Positions 1-11,026 of a DNA stretch of 64,000 nucleotides are shown here, piece by piece. The stretch is from Rhodamnia argentea (Eukaryota > Streptophyta > Magnoliopsida > Myrtales > Myrtaceae): NCBI RefSeq assembly GCF_020921035.1, contig NC_063155.1, forward strand, positions 20,975,311 to 21,039,310. Reading direction: 5' to 3'. The first letter of the stretch is position 1; every line of letters begins with the position of its first letter. The translations under genes and the position numbers were made by a program. The notes beneath the pieces were generated by a model that had not been told where the DNA came from, made no database searches, and saw nothing but the letters and a program-made list of their open reading frames with translations.

Positions 1-1936
1 GTGTTCGTCCCGAAGGATTGTAAGCATCTATCCGTGGCTTCCTGTTGATAGCCTCGAACAGCTTGAGTGCCGCAGCTTGTCCCGCAGCAAATGCACTCAT
101 GCATGGAGATGCCTGTCCTAGAGCCCTGAAAAAACTCAAAGGGTCAGTGTAAATGCAACAGTACAAATCCCATCCAGTATATTCTGCATACCAGACCATT
201 CTTTATTAGAGGAAAAGAACGGCGCGGCGATGGGCTTGAGGACCGGAAGAATTATGTACACTTGAAAGCTCATAAAAAATGTAATGCAATTGCGAACTTG
301 AGGACTGAAGCAAGACAATAAAAATTCGCTGTGCATGCATTATGAAAAAGCATTACCCTTTCTTATATAAGTTAATTAGGTAAGGTGAGATGTTAGGAGA
401 ACCGGTCTTACATTGATCCAGTCAATACGCTGACAACAACATTAACAATGTCCCCCCCTGTGTACCCATTCTCCAGGATCATCTTCCCACCGAACCAAAT
501 CGCCAACCCATAAGTGCGAAACACGATGAACGTAAGTGTACCAGATACCATCCCTAAAACCAAGCCCTCGTGCACCCCAGATTCATAGGCTTTAGTCATA
601 GATTCTTTGTACATAGCAATAGCTTGCTTCTCTCCCGTAAACGACGCGACCTGGAAGGGAATTGCTCTTAAACTTTAAATCATCGTAGTTTTGATTTGAA
701 TATTCGAATTAAAGAACTAAGGACAAAGGTTTCTGTTTTAGATAAATGTACAGTTCTTATCGATCCGACTGTTTGCTCTACAACAGCTGCTGCTTGTGAA
801 TATGAGGTTTGTCCACGAGAAGCCAGCTTTCCAACAGTTCTGCTTAAAGCGGCACCGGAAAATATGAGGAGAGGCATTGAAGATAACATGACTAGCGTGA
901 GAAGCCACCCTTTGATGAAGGCGATAACAAAGCTTCCGAAGAATATGGCAATTTGCTGTATGAACTTTCCCACCTGAAAACCACACAATTAGAAGGAAAA
1001 AGTTGCAAGAAAAACGACAAAAGATCATGATTGAAGCTTTTTGTATACGCATTGGGCATTATACCTTCTCCCCCATGGCGTCTTGGATAAGAACAGTGTC
1101 GCCCGACATCCTTCCAATGATTTCGCCTGTATTTGTTTCCTTGTCAAAGAAGCCAATTTCCTGCCTCAACAATGCCTTCAAGTATAAGCCTCTTATCCTT
1201 GCAGCTTGTCTCTCTCCAGTGACCATCCAACAAGCGACCTCTGGTGTCATAGTTAAAGGAAATGTTGAACAGTTTCGAGAACAAACATGAAACAACTAAC
1301 TTTGTATGTCCGTGAGCAGACTAGCAGAACTTACGTGCAAAAGCCACAACACCGGATCCAACAGCCAAGTATACAAACTTCAGACAAACCTGAAAAAGTT
1401 TTCGTGAAAGGGCTTCGTCAAAGCTACCCTTTCCTATAAAATTTGTCGCAGATCATACATATTAATGAGAATGCAGAACACGATGCATTGATTGCTAAAA
1501 AAATGACAATGAACATACAAAGCAAAGAATATAGACCATTTTATGACCAAATCCAGAATTCTAAGGAAGTACTTTTATGTAAATACTATCACCGTCCAAT
1601 GAGAATTGCCGGAATAACCTTGGAAACTGCATTTGCCACTTCTTTGGTATTTCCAGTTTCGCTGAAAGAGTTGACCAGTTGTCCAAATAATAGAGTCATG
1701 AGGGGCATGCTGATGCCACTCCCAACCGCAGCAATAGAACCGGCGAGCATCAGAACATAGTCCACTGGATCTGCGAACGAGAAAAGTTTGTAAAAAGGTA
1801 CGCCAGTTAAGCGATCCTCTTTATCCTTGGAACCACTTGAAGCATGTTTTGCTGTCTCGAGCGCCCGGGATGGACTTGTGTGATCATCTATTAGCCCCAT
1901 TCGTGAGTGTTCATCTCCGTCTTTCTCGTTAGCCAT
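1..1936 (-). CDS. ABCB-type (P-glycoprotein/MDR) transporter, copy 1, 5' part only
   Basis: N-terminal third of a full-size ABC subfamily B transporter, the ABCB4/11/21-like plant group by recollection, whose members move auxin and other amphipathic compounds across the plasma membrane. Coding exons read from the right: 1936-1619 (start ATG at 1936), 1389-1335, 1240-1065, 973-752, 650-412 and 125-<1. All have GT/AG borders and keep the same lengths and phases as copy 2 (318, 55, 176, 222, 239 nt). They cover the first transmembrane domain, with the stretches [18 protein letters not shown] and [23 protein letters not shown]. The gene leaves the window on the left before the first nucleotide-binding domain, so integrity cannot be judged. 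It keeps VASFTGEKQ where copy 2 has VTSFTGEKQ. No frameshift or stop is seen in the visible exons. Confidence 0.9.
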
Positions 1937-2120
1937 TGTTGTCTAGGCAGAAAATGAAATCTTCCTCTATAATTTACCAATAAAAAGCCTGAAAAATTGA
2001 ACTTTAGAGTAAACAACCAATTAATCAGATGTGGAGGGAAATGAAGGAGAACCCAATTCTAAGCAGGTTCATATACGGATATGCAAATCTATGCATCAAG
2101 TGATCAGCGCGATGGACGGA

Positions 2121-2319
2121 ATAGCACCAACACGAACTTTTTAGCCACATCGACATGACAAGTCTTTTGTGTTTTCCTTCCTGGGGTCCGTAATATTGGA
2201 GAACATTTCCATCAGAAGTATAGCACCAACACGAAATTTTTAGCCTCATCAACATGACAATTCTTTTGTGTTTTCCTTCCTGGGGTCCATAATATTAGAG
2301 AACATTTGCATCAGAAGTA
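2121..2319. repeat. Two-copy ~99-bp tandem repeat, only in the ABCB copy 1 flank
   Basis: Units starting atagcaccaacacgaa begin at 2121 and 2220 and both run through cttttgtgttttccttcctg to cagaagta. The homologous flank of copy 2 (around 19,600-19,700) has a single unit, so the expansion followed the ABCB duplication. Confidence 0.85.
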
Positions 2320-3374
2320 ACGACATTCGTAAGCGAAAATCAGACGGTTATGTTAAGAAGTAAAATTTGACTGTGATCAATGATATAGCAGAACAAACAG
2401 CAAAACAGAAGACCAGGGGACCCATCAAGCAGAAACAAGGAGGAAGCTGATTTCATGACTCTGACCTCATTTTGTCATACAATTTGCAAGCAAGAGAAAG
2501 AACGAACTTCAGAGGAGTGGTGTACAGTCAGGACTATTCCAGAGAAGAGAGTGTATACCATTAGCCAAAGCTAGAGTTTCTATGGAGATGCAAGCAAGTT
2601 GTGCAAAATGAAAGAAATTGAGGGAAACATTACTACTCGACAAAACTTATTAAAAAGAAGAAGAAGAAAAGATAGGCATTCAGGATCAATGAGCCCCGCT
2701 ACTTTGACTTTTCCTCTGCCTTTTTCTTTGTGGACTTAAACATACAAGAGAGGATCTTGAAAGTTTCTTTGGAAAAGCTTTTGCATGCAGCCAAGTAGCC
2801 GACTAGGGTGGTCTCATGATGGTAACATTCATAGAATCGAAGAGGAACATCCCAAGACCATTTGAATATTCTCGGACCGGAAGTATTTTCTCAAAAAAAA
2901 ATTGTTTCTTTTAACGCTTTTCCCGAGATTTGCGCAGAAGCGGAAGGGCTTAAATTTTGTCAAAATGTCTTAATCATCTTGGATTTACCAATGTTCGTTT
3001 CTTCCCAGAGTCAGAGCAATTGGAGTCTCTTGAGCAAAGGGGAAAAAGAATTACAAAAAAAAAAAGTTTTATCCTATGATTGATGCTCTTGAAAAAATAT
3101 CCTTAAATATACCAGGTTGTTAATCAGTCACTTCGTAGGATCGCCATAGTGCCGTGTATTCACAGTATTGCGGTTTTATGATTTGGCAATAGCAATTACC
3201 CAGGTAGGAGCACCTGTAGGTCGTGTGAAGAAAGCAGTATTCCCTTATTCAAGAGTCCATTACCAAAGGCGCAATTCGAACCAAGTCAGCAATCCAACTT
3301 CCCTGACTTCAGATAAACAGATCTTGCAATAGATGTCTTAGAATGTGTTTTCTTTTTACCCTACGGAATGAATT

Positions 3375-3575
3375 CGTCAATAATATAACCCGATGATGCA
3401 GGGGAACTTCTGGAAGTACTCCCTAAGGTCTCCCAATCCCTGTTGGTGTACCAACTCCAGAAAGAGAGCGACAGCTACAGAAAGCCTGACGATCCTCAAC
3501 TTAGGAATTGGAGGATCAATACAAGCAACTCGAATGCCTTCCTCAGTCCGTAATGAGTTCTGGTCTGTCTTGATC
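3375..3575 (-). other. Conserved open reading stretch in duplicated flank, unidentified (copy 1)
   Basis: On the minus strand a frame of roughly 65 codons stays open to a TGA near 3375 and reads like protein (RVACIDPPIPKLRIVRLSV, then LREYFQKFPC). The same frame is kept in copy 2 at ~20,770-20,970 with conservative changes. Further up, around 3760-3870, a second open stretch (VPKDPRQLLLDKGTDAL) is also shared. This may be the 3' part of an unidentified gene that the duplication cut off at 3983. I do not recognise the family. Confidence 0.3.
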
Positions 3576-3983
3576 CTGTGCTGCGCTCTGTGGAGCTATC
3601 GTTTGGTCCTTGTAACGGTATGAGTGGAGACACTCCATTAGGACCTGAGCACTGACCAAGACTTAGAATGCAATCATGAACCATAAGTAACTTATTCCAG
3701 AGCTTAGAACACAGTTGTCTCAGTTCAATCTAGAGCATCTGTGCCTTTGTCCAAAAGTAACTGTCTCGGGTCTTTAGGAACCAACCTAGATGTTAAGACT
3801 CCATACTTGCTGGTTTTGTCTCCACAAGAGCCGATTCCCATGCTCACCAACCATTTTGACGAACCCCTGAAGAACAAGGATGATAAAGTAAAGGTTCAGT
3901 CAGCTAGGGAAATTACAGTTTTCTTGTACTCAATTTACAGAAACCGCACTCCCAATGGAAAAAAAAAAAAAAACACGAAGAAT

Positions 3984-4433
3984 GACCGTACTCTCACGAT
4001 TATAGACAGTAGCACGATGAATAAGGAGATCTTGCCCAAATGAAAAATCCGCCTAAATTAAGTATTTTGAGAACAATCAACTTCTTAACGAATAGGCATA
4101 GAGAGCAAGATCGAGCCTCCCTCTCTTGTAACGGCTTTGATAAGCCTTGAGGAGAGTCGTTAACGAGGACATATTCAATAGATTTCGATCTATTAACGAG
4201 ACAATGAACAGAGATAATCACAAAACAAAAAAAAAATTAAGAAAGGGGGGGGAAAAAAAAAAAAAGACCATGCTTCTGTCCAAATTCCAATGCATTCTCC
4301 TTGAAGAAGTAGCAGGAGAGCGAGACACGTGGACGCCTAGAGCTGGAAAAGAACAAAGCAAGGAACGACCCGTGAATCCCGAGTTCCCAACACATTTTCT
4401 CCCCCCATGAGTGCCAGTCCTTTCATTCCACAG
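3984..4433 (+). promoter_or_regulatory. Displaced upstream region of inhibitor gene copy 1
   Basis: Aligns with 10,905-11,875 upstream of inhibitor copy 2 once the ~555-bp element in that copy is removed. In copy 2 this region contains tataaata at 11,672-11,679; the equivalent place here, near 4190, reads ctattaac, so the TATA-like box is lost. The hAT element at 4434-7364 now separates this region from the gene start at 7470 by about 3 kb. Confidence 0.65.
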
Positions 4434-4688
4434 TAGAGGGGGCCATTTGGGCCCGTGGGCCCGGAACCGGCCCGTTGACCGGCCCGGAACCGGCCCGTTG
4501 ACCGGGCCCACGGTTCCGAACCGCCAAAAAAAAAATAAATAAATAAAAGTGGGCCCGGGGCAGAGAGCCGTTGGGCCTCTGCGCCCGGGCCCCCCGGCTT
4601 TGGGCCGTTGCCAACGTGCAACGGCCAATTTGGCCGTTGCTTTACATTTTTTTTAAAAAAAAATAATAAAAAAAAAATGATTCTTGCC

Positions 4689-4695
4689 TATAAAT
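4689..4695 (+). promoter_or_regulatory. TATA box of the hAT transposase gene
   Basis: tataaat lies about 150 bp before the transposase ATG at 4847 and is followed by a pyrimidine-rich leader with repeated ctctcga/ctctcaa units. It argues for the start at 4847 rather than the in-frame ATG at 4694, which overlaps the box. Confidence 0.5.
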
Positions 4696-4846
4696 GCATA
4701 TGCTTCCCCTTTCATTTTTGTCACAAATTCTCTCGAACAATCTCTCGAATTCTCTCTCGAAATCCTCTCAAATCGCTCAAATTCTCCCAATTCTCTCAAT
4801 CCCGACTCAATTCTCTCAATCGGATTTCCGATCAATTCTCTCAAAA

Positions 4847-7014
4847 ATGGCAAGTGGAAGCAGAAATGCTGACAAGGGCAAGATGGCTATGGGAGATTCC
4901 GAGTATCCCATTCATGAATACGATCCTCGTGAGTATGCAAGTTGGGAAGACGACGACGATAATATCAACTATGTCCCGATTCCGAACGTCGAGCACATCC
5001 CAACACAAGAAAGTCTTCATCCTCCCACCGGTGTCGAAGAAACGTCAACGGCAAATGAGCCGGAACGGAAGGGCCGAGATAATACATCGGACTTGTGGCT
5101 ACACTTCGACAAGGTACGTGATGAAGTCGAAGGTAAGTATAATGTAAAATGTAAATATTGTTCACAAACTTATAAATTCACGAAAGGAGACGGCTACGGA
5201 ACATTCCGTCGGCATTTGACGAAAAAACATCCAACGCAAGCGGGGATCGACAATACGCAACAACAAATTTCCGGGTACGCCACTTCTAAGCCTCATCCTT
5301 TATTTCGTTTCACTTGAAGCACTTTATAAACAAACATTAGGTGAATATGTTGCCCTTGATCATGCTCCGTTTAATACTGGTAAAAATTTTAATATGAAAT
5401 ATTTGATAAAAATCTTGCGTTGGTTCCGCAAGCGCCAACTATTCCAAAAATACTCTTAAACGCAAAATTTTTCATCTTTATAAAAAAGGAAAAAAATCTT
5501 TAGGAAAATTTTTTGCGGAATTCAATGGACGTGTGCATATAGGTAGCGATATTTGGAGTGATCCTTGGCAAATTCATTGTTATATGGGTGTCACGTGTCA
5601 TTGGATAGATGACAATTGGATGATTCAAAAAAGACTTATTGCATTCCGAGTTTTTGATGAAAGCCATTCGGCTCATAATATTTATAGAATAATTAGGCAA
5701 GTTTTAGAAGAATATAATTTAATAAATAAAGTATTTTCAATTGGTTTTGATAATGCCGCCGCAAATACCGCTTCTATTCCCGAATTAGAAAATATTTGCA
5801 AACCCACTTTTGGCGGACAATTTTTTCACATTAGATGTGCTTGTCATGTTTTAAATTTATGTGTACAAAATGGTTTACGAACTCTTGACACTTCTCTCGC
5901 CCCAATAAAAAGTGCAATTAAATTTTTATGGAGTCGTCCCCAATGTATGAAATCATGGGGAAAATTTTGTAAACAAAATGGGAGAAGGCCAAGAAGATTT
6001 CCAAAAGATATTCCGACTCGTTGGAATTCTACGTACGAGTTGCTTCGGCAAACTTTTGAATATAAAGATTTATTATGTATGTTTATTTCACAAAATATTC
6101 CAGAAATTACTTTACTTCCTCAACATTGGGACGTTTGCAAGAAAATTTTAGATATTTTGAAAATTTTTAATGATGCTACTAAGACTTTATCTGGTATTTA
6201 TTATCCTACTACGCATTTATTTTTAATAGAGTGTGTTAATATTAGTAGTGTTTTTAGTGAATATGAAAAAGATACCGAATTAGGTCAAACTATTTTAGTA
6301 ATGCGAGAAAAATGGTTGCATTATTATTTGCAAATTCCTCTTGTCTATTTAGTTGGTATTGTTTTTGATCCACGTATTAAATTAGACTGTTTACAAGATT
6401 ATTTGATTGTGTATTATCATGATTGTTTACATTTGGAAGATTCAATAGATATTTCAAATATATTAGGACATGTTAAAGAATCTATAGTAGCATTATATGG
6501 AGAATTTTGTAGTAGATATGGTTTAAGTGATTCTGGATCTTTACAATCTACCGCCTCACGTAGCGAAGGTGGTAGTTCACTTAGTAGAAGGTATAATATG
6601 CTTAAGAGTAGGCAAAAAAAAAAAAAAGGGGCAACGGGTAATATTTCTGAATTAGAAAAATATTTAACCACTCAATTTGAATTTCGTAATGCAGAACATA
6701 GTATAGATTTCGAAATCCCGAAGTGGTGGAAGAGTCACCAAATCGAGTATCCAGTTCTCGTCCTCATCGCTCGTCAAATATTAGCAACCCATTCTTCAAC
6801 GGTTGCGGTTGAACAAGCATTTAGTTCTGGAGGATTAATTTTGGACTCTCGCCGTTCAAGATTAAGCCCGGACTCTGTGGAAGCTCAAGCTTGTGTCGGC
6901 GATTGGACGAGGGCGAAATATCGACACCAAGAGTTAGATCGTGAACACGAATTTTTTAGCGATGATGTTGGAGATACCACCGCCACGGGTATCACAACGG
7001 GTAGCGACGATTGA
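4847..7014 (+). pseudogene. hAT transposase (BED finger + RNase H-like + hATC), frameshifted
   Basis: Part 1 (4847-5317) encodes an acidic N-terminus and a BED zinc finger with CKYC and HLTKKH (C-x2-C, H-x4-H). Part 3 (5533-7014, 493 aa ORF) holds the catalytic region: HIGSDIWSDPW with the first acidic residue, IGFDNAAANTASIP with the second, CACHVLNLCVQNGL and IPTRWNSTYELL. It ends with the C-terminal dimerisation domain (YPVLVLIARQILATHSSTVAVEQAFSSGG). Between about 5310 and 5410 a middle piece (LGEYVALDHAPF) is in another frame, and the frame shifts again before SKNTLKRKIFHLYKKG, so at least two frameshifts separate the finger from the catalytic core. RICESLEEPER/Ac-like by architecture. 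Without an intron to explain the shifts, the element is unlikely to be autonomous. Confidence 0.85.
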
Positions 7015-7469
7015 CGATGAGGTAAGTTGGGGTTCTCAAAGGTAAAAAGAACTACATGGGCTTTGATTCTTCTATCCCCAAGAAGATATGTAGGCCGCTT
7101 AATGATAATTCATTAAGTTCAAGCCCATTCCTTTTTTTTTTTTTCCCATATTTTATTACAATGTACAATTTAATTGTATTTTATAATTTATAATTTATTA
7201 TATTTATTATATTATTTATTATTTTAAAAATTATTATTAAAAATGAATCGGAATGAACCGGAACCGCCATTTTTCACGGCCGGTTCCGGTTCCACCTTTT
7301 CGTGGAACCGGAACCGCCGGTTCCTGAACCGGAACCGGCGGTTCCACCGAACCGGCCGTGACTATTCCACAGACTAAACTCCAAATCCCCGACCACCATA
7401 TTTCAACCAGGAACACCGCCCACCACTTCGTACCTCGAATTCTCTCTCGCATGTCTGCCGTCCCAAAAC

Positions 7470-8021
7470 ATGAAAGCCCTCGTCTGCTTTCTCCTCCTCC
7501 TCCTCCTCCTCCTCGCCACCTTGCCGTCGCCGACGAGATCCTTCGAGTTCCCGGCCCGGGAGATGGCCGACCTCATCGACCAGACATGCAGGCTCACACC
7601 CTTCTACGACCTGTGCATCTCCTCCCTCAGGTCCGACCCCGGGAGCGGCGCGGCCGACGTCCGGGGTCTCGCCCGCATAATGGCGGGCTCCGTCCTGGCG
7701 AGCGCTAGCCGCACGCTGGACCGGATCCAGGAGCTGCTGGGCCAGGCCCCCGACCCAGAGACGGAGCGTCCCCTGGCTTACTGCGCGGAGCTGTACATCC
7801 CGGTGGTGAAGTACACCTTGCCGCAGGCGATTGAAGCGCTGGGCAAGGGCCAGCTCGGGTTCGCGGTGTATGGGTTGTCGGACGCGGGCAAGGAGGCGCA
7901 GGCGTGCGAGAAGAATTTCTCGGGTCTGAGCTGGTCGCCGGTGACGGATGTGAACGAGCAGGTGCGGGATTTGGTGGACGTGGCATTGGCGATTATCAAG
8001 ATTTTGCAGAGGAGTTTCTAA
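7470..8021 (+). CDS. Invertase/pectin methylesterase inhibitor family protein, copy 1
   Basis: 183-aa secreted protein. Residues 1-24 are a signal peptide with a run of eight leucines. The mature part is a PMEI-type four-helix domain with the four family cysteines at residues 40 and 49 (QTCRLTPFYDLC), 105 (AYCAELY) and 146 (ACEKNF), expected to form two disulfides. The motif spacing is closest to cell-wall/vacuolar inhibitors of beta-fructosidase (C/VIF), which bind acid invertases in apoplast or vacuole, but PMEIs share the fold, so the target enzyme is uncertain. Intronless, GC-rich coding sequence. The start aligns with copy 2 and precedes the signal peptide. A hAT element ends 105 bp upstream, so expression may differ from copy 2. 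Confidence 0.88.
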   Translation: MKALVCFLLLLLLLLATLPSPTRSFEFPAREMADLIDQTCRLTPFYDLCISSLRSDPGSGAADVRGLARIMAGSVLASASRTLDRIQELLGQAPDPETERPLAYCAELYIPVVKYTLPQAIEALGKGQLGFAVYGLSDAGKEAQACEKNFSGLSWSPVTDVNEQVRDLVDVALAIIKILQRSF

Positions 8022-10280
8022 CTCTCTTCTGCGATTGACACGGTGAAAACATAGGAACCTACACATTTTCCGGACATGTGTTTTAAGTGCCCTCGGTTAC
8101 TCTTATAGTTTATAATCGTCTTGTTAAAATGTTTAAAAATAAAATAATATATATTCATGTAATAACTTAAAATTTTAAAATAATTGACAGTGGTCTTGCA
8201 AAATCTTATAAATTTATCTTTCGATTGAGCTCGCTTAGCCCGACTGATAGTATTCATCTAATAACTTAATGCGAGAGACTACAAACCATTGTAGATGAAA
8301 ATCATGACGAAACCTAAAGCAATGAATATTCTCAATACGAAATTTGCACTCTGAGCTTTCTATCACATATTCTCACCGGGCCAACAAAGATGTCATATCC
8401 AGTCAAAAAGGTTCAATTTAGAAAGTTAAGCTAGTTCAAAATTTTGGTTAGATAATTTTTTTTTTTTTCGGTCAGATGATTAGATAAATTAAAAATGAGT
8501 TAATATCATGAAAAATCCAAAATTTATTTATCTGATGATAAATTTATCTCAAGTTAATTTTTGGATCGCTAAAAATCCCAAAGTGATATATTTGTGACAA
8601 ATTTATTCAAAATTAATTTTTTAGACCATCACAAATCTCAAACCGGTACCCTCGTGACATATTTACCTTTCTATAGCTTCCGTAAAATTTTATCATGAAA
8701 ACGCTATGTTAGATAACTCAATAGACATGACAAGTCCAATTGAAAATCCATATCAGTTTTGAGTAAATTTATCAACGGTTTACAAGTTTGGGGTTTTCGA
8801 TGACTAAAGATTAATTCGACGTAAATTGTGAAAAACACAACGGTTGATCCCATTAGTTCCTTGTAGATGCTGCATTTGGTACCATAAGTTTTCTACCGGT
8901 ACATGATTCCTCGCTTTAGGAAACGATAGTCGAGTTAAACGGACAGTGTTTAGATCAGGAAAAAGGTTTTTGGTCGAGGAAATAGGACGTCAAAAGATTC
9001 GAGAAAATATCCCAATTAGTTCCTTTTAATGTCCGATCTCGTCAAGCTTGGCCAATGACGTGTCGACGATCTACGCTTCAATCACAGCCCATCCAAGCAT
9101 TCGGCCCATTTGGGCCCAATCCCCAAGAACTCAAGCCCATTTTCAAATCCCGGGAAAACAATATTCGAAATAGCACACAGCTGATGTATGCACCCTTCGC
9201 TCCTACTCGTATCGATGCGTGCTTGGTTTCGAGGAATTCGAAAAAAGAACCGATCGATCTCGAGTAGGAACGGTGCCGCGGGGCTCGCCGCACGTTTATT
9301 AAGGAGTAAAAACCAGAAGATTCACTGCCGCGACCTTCTCGAAATCCCGTCGAGGGAAAGAAAAAAGGGTTTAGAGGTCATGCGCTAAGACGGGACAACG
9401 GCCATTGATTAGGCGTGGGCTCTTTCAAGCCCTCAGCTTGTGCGATGTTGGATTTATTTTAAGTGTCGACTAATTCCCGATGATTCTACGTGAAATAGGA
9501 GCTGTCATTAACCTTTTAGGGTCGGCTAGAAATCAAACGGGACACGGGAGGTCTGTCCCTTTTTCCACTCAACTAAAAACTTTATAAGTTCGGAGACTTG
9601 ATTACGCTAATCAAGTAATTAGCGTCCTTTCAATATTTATAACTTGATTTGGCTATTCATCCGAGTGATTTAACGGCCTTTTTCTCAATATGTATTTCCT
9701 TTTTGTTTTTGGGTCAAACAATATGTATTTCAAAATTGCTAGGTGTTTGTGCAAATTGTTTTTGAGAGTTTATTATGATCCTAAGGCTTACCCTAAACAT
9801 GCTAAAAAGAAAAGCCAAAAAAAGAACAAACAATGACGGCAGGTCGAGGCCGTGAAGAGCGGCGAGATGGAGAAGCGAGCAAACGGCGCGGCCAATGGAG
9901 CCTTGGGGTCCGAGGCGCGGTGGGGGACGTAAGTGAAGAAGGCAACGAGAAAGAAAATGAGGAACACTCAAAGAGAGAAAAAGAGAGAGAAAAAGAAAAA
10001 AAATAAACATAAAATGTGGCCACATTTGAATTTAATAATCTGTTAATGCGAATGATACGCTAAAAGGTGGGATCCATAAGAGATATTATTATCAAAACAC
10101 TAATTCAAAGAGTGTGGTAGCTAAAAAGGGAGTGGAAAGAGCGTGACCCACATGAAATCATACTTGTTATTATAGCAAATTACTATAAATTCTGAATAGA
10201 ATCGAATCCTGTGTAGTTTAGTCTTCTTCATTGACACTCCACGTGTCTCTTGACTGGCATTCGAGCACTTACTCGAACGT
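8022..10280. other. Intergenic; inhibitor-gene 3' flank, then AT-rich DNA
   Basis: Up to about 8415 the sequence matches the 3' flank of inhibitor copy 2 (for example 8297-8345 against 12,770-12,825). From about 8450 to 8850 there are short internally repeated AT-rich units (aaatttatctcaagttaattttt and aaatttattcaaaattaatttttt), MITE-like but without clear ends. A purine-rich tract (gagaaaaagagag) lies at 9965-10,005. No gene is recognised. Confidence 0.5.
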
Positions 10281-10439
10281 TGCATGGCTTTCAAAGCGAG
10301 AAGCCGCGACCAATGCATCAGGAAAACACGAGCGCAAAGATCCGGAGCATTTAAATTCTTCTCCGAGCAATGTATAGATCCTTCCGACAGTGTCTTCACC
10401 TCCTCTTCCCTCCCCTCGCGATCCTGCCGCCCCTAGCAG

Positions 10440-10700
10440 CAGCGGCCGAGATGCTGACCGTATAACGGAGCTCTTGAGGCAGGCGGAACCTAGAGAAGCG
10501 CAACCGCCGGAGTATCGCGCCGCGCTGTACACTTCGATGGTGAGGCCGACTCTCTCTCGCTCACAGCCAAGGCCCAATGCAGAAAAGTCAGACAGCCGCC
10601 TCTTTACGGCCGAGGCTCTGTTGTGGACGTGCGAGAGGAAACTTCCGGGCACGTCCCCGAGCAATCAAAGTGTCTATAGGCGTCGCTGCCAAATACTAAG
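10440..10700 (+). pseudogene. Decayed third invertase/PMEI inhibitor copy
   Basis: The frame open from 10,390 contains stretches aligning with the inhibitor genes: ADRITELLRQAEPRE against LDRIQELLGQAPDPE, then RAALYTSMVRPTLS against CAELYIPVVKYTLP, and CERKLPG against CEKNFSG. The signal peptide, the first cysteine pair and the third cysteine are missing, and a frame change is needed to extend the similarity upstream. It lies between the two intact genes, so the cluster once had at least three members. Confidence 0.6.
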
Positions 10701-11026
10701 TTCACGTGCATCGAATAAAACTTCACTCGTAAGAAGGCGAGCATGGCTTTCCAACCTAATATGGAACCGAGACTCTTATCCCATGCAAAATGCATGTGGG
10801 TATTGCACGAAAGAAGTGGAAGTTGAGAAGAATTTTAGAGGCATAGCCGAGAAAGATACAGAGAAATAGAGAGGAAATTAAGAGAAAGAAAAGCTCAAAT
10901 CCTAACGTATTCTCTCGATCATGGAAAGGAGCACGATGAATTAGGCGGTCTTGCCAAATGCAAGACCCCGTCTAAATTAGATGGTTTGACAACGAATTAA
11001 CTTCTTATCGAACATGTATAGAAGTT

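Larger units (their letters stand above)
1937..3983. repeat. Duplicated 5' flank of ABCB copy 1
   Basis: This flank matches 19,416-21,373 upstream of ABCB copy 2, base by base over long stretches with small indels; for example, about 25 bases after 3104 are absent from copy 2. It should hold the ABCB promoter and any non-coding leader. The match ends abruptly just after an A-tract, at 3983 (equivalent to 21,373), where sequence matching the inhibitor-gene block begins. It also contains the conserved open minus-strand stretch listed separately at 3375-3575. Confidence 0.85.
4434..7364 (+). mobile_element. hAT-superfamily DNA transposon, 2931 bp, with 8-bp target-site duplication
   Basis: The element is flanked by ttccacag at 4426-4433 and 7365-7372; the repeat is 9 bp if the preceding a is counted. 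The paralogous site in inhibitor copy 2 (~11,860-11,875) is uninterrupted, which confirms the insertion. Ends read TAGAGGGGGCC at the left and, reverse-complemented, TAGTCACGGCCGG at the right. Both subterminal regions are packed with ccggaacc/ggttccgg repeats (about 4450-4600 and 7240-7360), the kind of clustered motif bound by hAT transposases. It carries one broken transposase gene. Because it sits about 105 bp upstream of the inhibitor start codon, it has separated that gene from its original promoter. Confidence 0.92.

Noticed and set aside
4694-4846. Upstream in-frame extension of the transposase from ATG 4694
   Set aside because: The ATG overlaps the TATA box and the translated leader is a serine/leucine/isoleucine-rich artefact of ctctcaa repeats.
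7374-8066. Long minus-strand ORF of 230 codons opposite inhibitor copy 1 (and its twin at 11,871-12,575)
   Set aside because: Antisense shadow of a GC-rich coding sequence; arginine-rich composition and exact mirroring of the inhibitor gene.
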